Assembly: GCA_905147135.1 (NCBI GenBank)
Contig: LR990067.1
Location: 10,540,001 to 10,604,000 of the forward strand
Reading direction: 5' to 3'
From: Blastobasis lacticolella
Lineage: Eukaryota; Arthropoda; Insecta; Lepidoptera; Blastobasidae
DNA length: 64,000 nt
Below, piece by piece: positions 58,401-64,000 of the stretch. The translations under genes and the position numbers were made by a program. Each line of letters starts with the position of its first letter. The first letter of the stretch is position 1. A model generated the notes under the pieces. That model did not search any database. It was not told the origin of the DNA and saw nothing but the letters and a program-made list of their open reading frames with translations.

Positions 58401-60111
58401 CACCACCACCACTATCTACTCATTAGATAAGATTGATAAGGCCGCCTTATCGATAAAACAGATATTTTCCAGACAGCAGAAACCTATGCTTACTGATAGT
58501 GTCTGAACACAAAGCGATAAGCTTTATTATTTTCAAGTAAATAAATATCTGGGTACAAAGCTGGGGTATGAAATGACAAAAATAAAAGAGATATATGAAA
58601 AGAGTTGTGTGAGTGGATATTTATGCTAAGCTAGGAAGTTGTGTCAGGACAGAGCAAAGTGGCGGTCCATAGTCTCTGTCTACCCCACCTGTGGGACACA
58701 GGTGTGAGCTTTATGTATGAGTGTAAATAAATATACACTGTAAGATTCCTTGTATTGGTTGCCATAGACAGAGATGAGTCCGCATAAACCCAGACACAAA
58801 AATATCTTATTATAACTTTAAATTTAATCCAGGACTCTGCTTTATAGACAATTGCTAGCTGCCCAGAATAGCAGATTTTTTATACTATTCTGCAAGCATG
58901 CAACAGTCCTCAGACTATAAGCTATAGTTATCAACGATGGCATGGCATGTTAGGTTATTCCTTCCAGTGTTAGGGTGCCTTCATTAGTGATATAAGACAG
59001 ATCATTTATTATCCCATTACTGCAGCCTTTTCAGGCGTCTTTTTATGGACCAGAATAGAACATAAGCTATAATTAATTTAAATGTGGTTCCGGTTGGAAC
59101 GGGAATCTGTTTAAACAGTATTTCCCCTGTTTAAATTATGCTAAGACATTTGAAACTATACATTTTTTAACAGATTAATCATGGTTTCATCGTTCATCTG
59201 AAAAAAAGTGTAAGTGGTTCTTCTAATTTTTTAAATTTAAATTAGTTATTTATGACTTTTTATTCATTTTTAATATTGATTCACGTTTGATTGGCGTCAA
59301 AATGAATTTTTATAATACTTAAAATACGTACAAGCTGTAGCAACATACAAGCAAGTACTTAAATATGTAATATGCAGTAATGAGTTTAGTTGGCAGTGAC
59401 GACATTGTTACAAAGTAGATTTTGTTTGTAACAAAATAATCAATTAACTCATAAAATATATAACTGCTTGGAAATCACAGTTATTGGAGCAGAATAATTT
59501 GACCTATTTCTTTATCAATAATTATTATCGGAGTACTATTCGTAATCAAATTCATGGTGATCATAGTTCGTAATAATATTATGCTTTTATTTTAAGCCAA
59601 GTAAAATATATGTAGGTATAATATTATTGTTAATAAGTTCATATTGCCTATAGGTACTTTATTAATTTTTGTTTTGGAAAATAAGTACCAACTTATTTGA
59701 GTCTACAGGCTTTCGTCTGCGATAATTCAGTTATGCTATCTTCCGGCAGGAACACCAATGAATTTCGGGATAAGTTATAATCTACCCATAGATCTGCTTA
59801 ATTCTGGACCATGGTAAAGGCGGACCCCAGGTCCTCGCGCGCGGGATGACTACCGGGACTTGTCCCGTCATTTATAAATACTTTTAATGTCGCCAACATG
59901 ATTTTATAGCCCATTCTATGCATTTATTTTGATGTTTCTAACACTGCAAAAGTTCAAACATCCACCCCTCCACAAGTACATTTCCACGAAGTTTCGCATT
60001 TATAATAATTGTATGAAAAAAATTAAAGCACAGGATATGACCGAGCCTTTACTGTGAGAGTGGCTGACTCTACGTGAAAAGAATAACAGTAGTTATTAAT
60101 TCGAAAATTAC
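58401..60111. other. Left part of intron 1, no gene recognised
   Basis: AT-rich. A SINE fragment at about 59800-59870 ('atggtaaaggcggacccc'). No coding exon between exon 1 and the repeats. Confidence 0.45.
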
Positions 60112-60430
60112 CTTTGAGTTTTCTGTCGTACGGTATCCGATCGCTGAGGTAGACATTCATGGCGTTCTTCTTGACAGATTCTTCGCCAATTATTTTCTCC
60201 TTCCCAGTGAGGTCGACGCCGACGCCTCCGTCGCCCAGCCCGGGCACGATCCGAGCTTCATCTTCTCGTATTTGCCGCTCAAACTCGGCCTCTTCGGCAT
60301 CGAGGAACAATGCACCGGCCGAACGCTGACCTCCGCGCCATTGCTCAAACAATAACAGCACCGTCACCACCAAACCGAATAGACCAGCTATCTTCAACAC
60401 CGAGTAACATTTCCGCACGGGTATCTGCAT
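60112..60430 (-). CDS. GALNT-family glycosyltransferase, exon 1: tail, membrane anchor, stem
   Basis: First coding exon of a polypeptide N-acetylgalactosaminyltransferase, a Golgi enzyme that moves GalNAc from UDP-GalNAc to Ser/Thr. The ATG at 60430 sits in a good insect context (gggaaaATG). It gives about 11 cytoplasmic residues with basic RK, then a hydrophobic anchor (residues about 12-28, KIAGLFGLVVTVLLLF) typical of a type II protein. A charged stem follows, then KKNAMNVYLSDRIPYDRK, which matches the family segment just before the catalytic domain. The donor is AAAG|gtaatt and the exon ends in phase 1. The open frame runs further upstream without an ATG. Which GALNT subfamily this is cannot be told from here. 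Confidence 0.85.
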
Positions 60431-60474
60431 TTTCCCGTGAACACAAACGCGACAGAACCGCGTGCAGCCGCGGT

Positions 60475-60504
60475 CAACGGCGCTTTGACAGTTCACCGGC
60501 CATG
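60475..60504 (-). other. Small upstream ORF in the 5' leader
   Basis: An ATG at 60504 opens a nine-codon frame (MAGELSKRR, then TGA) that ends 44 nt before the proposed start codon of exon 1 and is in a different frame. If the leader transcript begins upstream of it, this uORF could lower translation. I cannot see the transcription start. Confidence 0.35.
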
Positions 60505-61440
60505 TTTTTGTTTACTTACAGTCGACTTTTTAAAACAGGAAAGGCAAACGTAAACATGTCATTCTGCCTATTGTAATTATGGATTTTTTGGGCTGCGTTT
60601 ATTTGTAAATATTGCCGATTTTTCTCTTATATCCGCTATTTAACACGAATTACCACAGTATTAAAACGATACTAGATGCTCCTGATGGGTTTGTGTGGCA
60701 CTGGAGATAACGAAGGGGCTAGAATTTTTTTTTCTTTGTGTTCATTTGCAGCCCATCGTTCAATCTCTATGAATAAACAAGTTCTATCTATACTGTATTC
60801 TACTTTTTTGCCTGTGAGGTTGGTTTCATTTTTCACCTACTCTGTTCTTGATCTTTGGTTTAAAGGTCGCACATCTAACGATGTGGCTTTGGGTACCCCT
60901 ACTCCTCCCTTGCTCATCATTAAATCACTGCCACAGTGATGCTCTGGGGTGGTACCGCCTATCTCTGAAAGTCCGCCGCATTAGCGTCTCTAAGGCTATT
61001 TTCCATGAGGGGCCTGGCCCCTGAGGTGGCCGATGAAGCCGAGTCAATCGCCAATGTACAACCAGTGAGCACCCCATCCTGGGGTGGGCACCAGACCAAT
61101 CTGGGGTGGGCAGAGGCCGGGATAAGCGCTATGACGATGATGTTGATAATTTTTCAATTTGTTCTTCGAAATAATTGGTACAATGTTTGGTGTTCTGGAA
61201 CAGTGGATGGAGTAGCTTTAATACTACTTTCTTTAAAGACCTCTAAAGTCTAATTGCAGGGTGGTGTAGAAGGCGGACTGCTGTTATTATTATTAATCAT
61301 TTGTCTTTTAACTAGGAAGTATTAAACTCATTTCGTTGCGTGTAGATTTTCTAACAGTCCATTTTACTACGCTTAATGAATCTATATTGTTGCCAAAGAT
61401 AGACAGGATTATATATTTTTATAACAATTTGTTAAGCGTG
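60505..61440. other. Region upstream of exon 1
   Basis: The 5' leader and promoter of the GALNT gene should lie here, but I see no clear TATA box or initiator. About 60880-61140 is a plus-strand non-LTR fragment ('tgaggtggccgatgaagccg', 'cagaggccgggat'). Confidence 0.4.
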
Positions 61441-61764
61441 TTTTTATTTTTGTGATGTTAATAGCCATATATGAAAACCAAAGCTACATAGATTCATAAA
61501 AGAGCTTAGGATATCTGGGAATGAGATTTTTGTTAGCCAAATCCATGAGATCAGCTTTTTTTGAGATAAACCAGGTTTATTGGGGTACGCATTTTTCAGT
61601 TCTAAATAATTAAAATAATAAATTTCTTTATTCAGGCAAAAGACCCAATACAATATTAATAATACAAAAAATAAAAAAGCTAAAATACAATCATTAAAAA
61701 TAAGGTAGGTATCTTAAGTCTATACAAAATAGTCATACGAAAATCCAAAAATAAAAGATTTTTT

Positions 61765-61885
61765 TTTCGGTTTGCGGTCTGCCTGATGGTAAGTAGTCAC
61801 CGCAGCCTATGGACGTTTGCAATTCCAGGGGCATCACCCACGCGTTGCCGACCCCGTAAAAACCTTTCTTCAAGAAAGGGGTTAA
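61765..61885 (+). repeat. SINE/LINE 3' tail
   Basis: 'ggtctgcctgatggtaagta', 'ggggcatcacccacgcgttg' and 'caagaaaggggtt'. It cuts the 3' end of the broken gene at 61886-63514. Confidence 0.65.
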
Positions 61886-63514
61886 AAGTTAAATTAAGTA
61901 CATTAAGTTTTGATTTATAATAGAAGACGGAGATGTCCCCTTTGGGGCATTGGAAAACGGCTTCTAGGTCATTCACTGTGACTATGATTTCTTTCTTATT
62001 TTTATCGTTTTCCTTCTCTACTCGTGGTAGCACTTTGTCATTCTATTATGTCATAGTGTTTCGTAGCCATATTTTATTTGCTCTTTCTCTCCCTCAGTGC
62101 TATTTTTATAAGCTCACACATCACATACATCTTTTTTTGTGGCACAAAGAACGATATGTTAAAATCTTGGGTAAATAAACGATATAACATTAAATATGTG
62201 GCATGTGGTTCGTTTCGTGACTTATATTGTTCAACATAGTCTCTGTGAAGATCGATTTTAGCTTTGCTTCCATCGATATAATGTCTTTTTGAGTTAGCTC
62301 TTGTATAGTGCGATTCAATTTTTGGTATATTATCTATAAATGTCTTTCGTACACGTTTAATGTTTTTAACCACTCTGTGTCGATTATGACTGCCTCGATT
62401 ATTTTTATAAGCAGAAATATTATTCTCTAAGTTTTTTTCTTTAATGACGTATCTACAGGTCGGTTATTAACTACTAGTGCATTCTTGAAAAAAAATTTAC
62501 ATAAGAAATGGTCAAATAGAATGAGTTGTTAGTGTCTCGTGTTGGTTTAATATTACCATATGAATCAATCCTCGTTGTTGGAATGTTTTGGAATGACTGT
62601 GTCGATACTGTATGCTATGAACGACCACTGCTTTTTAATGTCAGCTAAATTCCAGCACTCTTAATATTTGCTGACGTGGCTCCCTGTGATATTTGAACGA
62701 CATTTTAATACACATTTTTCTTTGCAAGGTTGTTTTAATTTACGCTCTGGAATGACTTTCTTCGTCTTTACTGATTAATAAAACAGTATTTTTCGCAGTC
62801 GTTTTGATGTATCTTTTTTTCCAATTTCCTTGTAGTCTTCGTTTTTTCTTTCCTGTTGTTGCGCTGCAAAATGAGTTTGAAGGATCTTGTTGGCTTGAAC
62901 ATTTTTGTTGAGTGTTGCTAATATTTACAACAGCAGATGGTCGATTTGGGTTAATCAGTAACAATTTTGGGCTGTTTGTGAAAACAATTACATCGGCTTC
63001 AGAATCTAAAGAACTTTGACTACCACATAATGGCTCCTTAACTTCATCATCGCTACCTGTATAGAAAATAATTCAAAATGGTAAGATACTATCAAAAGTA
63101 TATTAAAATACAAATTAGGCTCTTGATAAAACTAATGCCATCACTAAAGAAAGTTACCTTCAATGACATACGCACCACTACTTGATCCAATCTGGTCAGA
63201 ATCCCCTGGAAGCAGGGTCACGGAGGTCAGGTGGTAGTCGCTCCACTGTGGTTACCTGATCGCCAAATCCTGGATCATGGTCAAGGCGGACCCCGGGCCT
63301 TCGTTCTCGAGAGCACAACCGGGACATTAACGCTAAGATGATGATTTTTTATATACGCACCACTACTTGAGTCACTCGATGAAGAGCTGCTACTGCTGGA
63401 CGAGGAACTGCTGGAAGAAGTGGAGCTCTTCGAACCACGACGATGACAGTTAGCGACTGTTGAGCAAACTTGATTCTCTGTTGCGTCGTCTGCAGTTCCC
63501 TCTATATTTGACAT
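61886..63514 (-). pseudogene. Broken transposon-like gene of unknown function
   Basis: Minus strand. The start MSNIEGTADDATENQVCS is followed by a poly-Ser run and GAYVIEG with a donor (gtaact). An acceptor near 63063 opens a second exon with KKKRRLQGNWKKRYIK and, after a frameshift near 62740, CKEKCVLKCRSNIT. Later pieces read NIPKIESHYTRANSKRHYID, DLHRDYVEQ and FNISFFVPQKK (62074-62373), then CPKGDISVFYYKSKLNV. The order matches a family of repeated, uncharacterised insect genes that I take to be transposon-borne. Frameshifts, stops and a SINE in the first exon show it is dead. Confidence 0.7.
63186..63352 (+). mobile_element. Truncated type-1 SINE with an 18-bp target duplication
   Basis: A 167-bp 3' SINE fragment flanked by identical 'atacgcaccactacttga' at 63168-63185 and 63353-63370. 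The duplication and the 'gctaagatgatgat' end mark a retrotransposition into the first exon of the broken gene. Confidence 0.9.
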
Positions 63515-63599
63515 TGCGTCCTATATGTTTGAAGTTGCATCCTCTATAATAAAAATTTTACAGTATGTCAATAGCTACCCTCTCGTAAGAGGCACGAGG

Positions 63600-63772
63600 T
63601 GAGAGTCAAAGCCAGGAGTAGGTATAATCATCAGCCGAAAGACTCCCAGTGCTGGGCACGGGCCTCCCCCAGAGATCTCCACGGCGGCCGGTCCTGTGCC
63701 TTCCGTATCCAGCTGGTACCTGCGATCTTTACCAGGTCGTCGGTCCACCTTGTGGGAGGTGTACTGTAGCAT
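63600..63772 (-). mobile_element. Non-LTR reverse transcriptase C-terminus
   Basis: Minus strand reads PPTRWTDDLVKIAG, then WIRKAQDRPPWRSLGEA and HWESFG, the standard C-terminal end of an RTE-like insect non-LTR element. Only the end is present. Confidence 0.8.
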
Positions 63773-63774
63773 GT

Positions 63775-63990
63775 GTGCTCGTGCAGGCCTTGAGGTAAGG
63801 ACGGGCTCTAAGACAGGTAGGCTTTGGAGGCCGTATGTTTGGACGGGCTCTAAGGTAGGTAGTTAGTATTGGCCTGCTGCTCCAGTAGGGTAACCGGGGC
63901 TTTAGTTGGTTAAGTAGGTTAGAGCAAGTAGGATGTAGGCTTGTAGGCTTAGATAGGTCGGAGCAAGCTTTTAGCCTGCGTCTATGAGCA
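63775..63990. repeat. Irregular G-rich direct repeats
   Basis: 'gacgggctctaag' occurs twice (about 63800 and 63842) with 'gtaggt' runs between. Low-complexity; no gene. Confidence 0.4.
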
Positions 63991-64000
63991 CACATAGCAC

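Overview
The window is animal nuclear DNA, most likely from a moth or butterfly. Coding exons are short, flanked by GT/AG splice sites and far apart, and the DNA between them is packed with MITEs, tRNA-headed SINEs, non-LTR retrotransposon tails and decayed retrotransposon gag pieces. The lepidopteran assignment is my inference from the look of the repeat families; no database was consulted.

The only host gene I can build lies on the minus strand and fills about 60.4 to 8.2 kb. It is a polypeptide N-acetylgalactosaminyltransferase (GALNT/PGANT family, GT27), a Golgi type II membrane enzyme that starts mucin-type O-glycosylation. Exon 1 (60112-60430) encodes the short tail, the membrane anchor and the stem. 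Exon 2 (50936-51136) carries the start of the catalytic domain with a FHNE motif. Exon 3 (50090-50249) carries the ILVDD motif. Their splice phases fit exactly (1, 1, 2).

Next comes what looks like the main discovery. From 47975 down to 8215 there are 19 same-strand alternative versions of one exon ('exon 4'), each coding for the segment from GLTRAR through the DXH metal-binding motif to the PIIDVI motif and beyond. All 19 are open, enter in phase 2 and leave in phase 0, and have lengths of 202, 205, 208, 211, 214, 217 or 250 nt, all equal to 1 modulo 3. Skipping the exon, or including two, would therefore shift the frame. This is the expected structure of a Dscam-like mutually exclusive exon cluster, here placed in a glycosyltransferase active site. 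A twentieth copy lies on the opposite strand (41927-42137). It cannot be spliced in and has decayed, which makes it a natural control. The constant exons after the cluster (catalytic remainder and ricin-type lectin domain) are not in the window and should lie beyond its left edge.

Layout: 1-8.2 kb holds MITEs, SINEs and tandem repeats with no gene. 8.2-17.4 kb holds three divergent, widely spaced exon-4 copies. 19.4-43.2 kb is the dense part of the array, including four B-A exon pairs in a tandem repeat of about 2.8 kb (22.6-33.4 kb), whose introns contain decayed gag fragments on the plus strand. 45.6-48.0 kb holds the two copies nearest exon 3. 50.1-51.1 kb holds exons 3 and 2. 51.1-60.1 kb is a repeat-rich intron with an 11-bp satellite. 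60.1-60.5 kb is exon 1 with a small upstream ORF. 61.9-63.5 kb is a broken transposon-like gene, and 63.6-63.8 kb is the end of a non-LTR reverse transcriptase.
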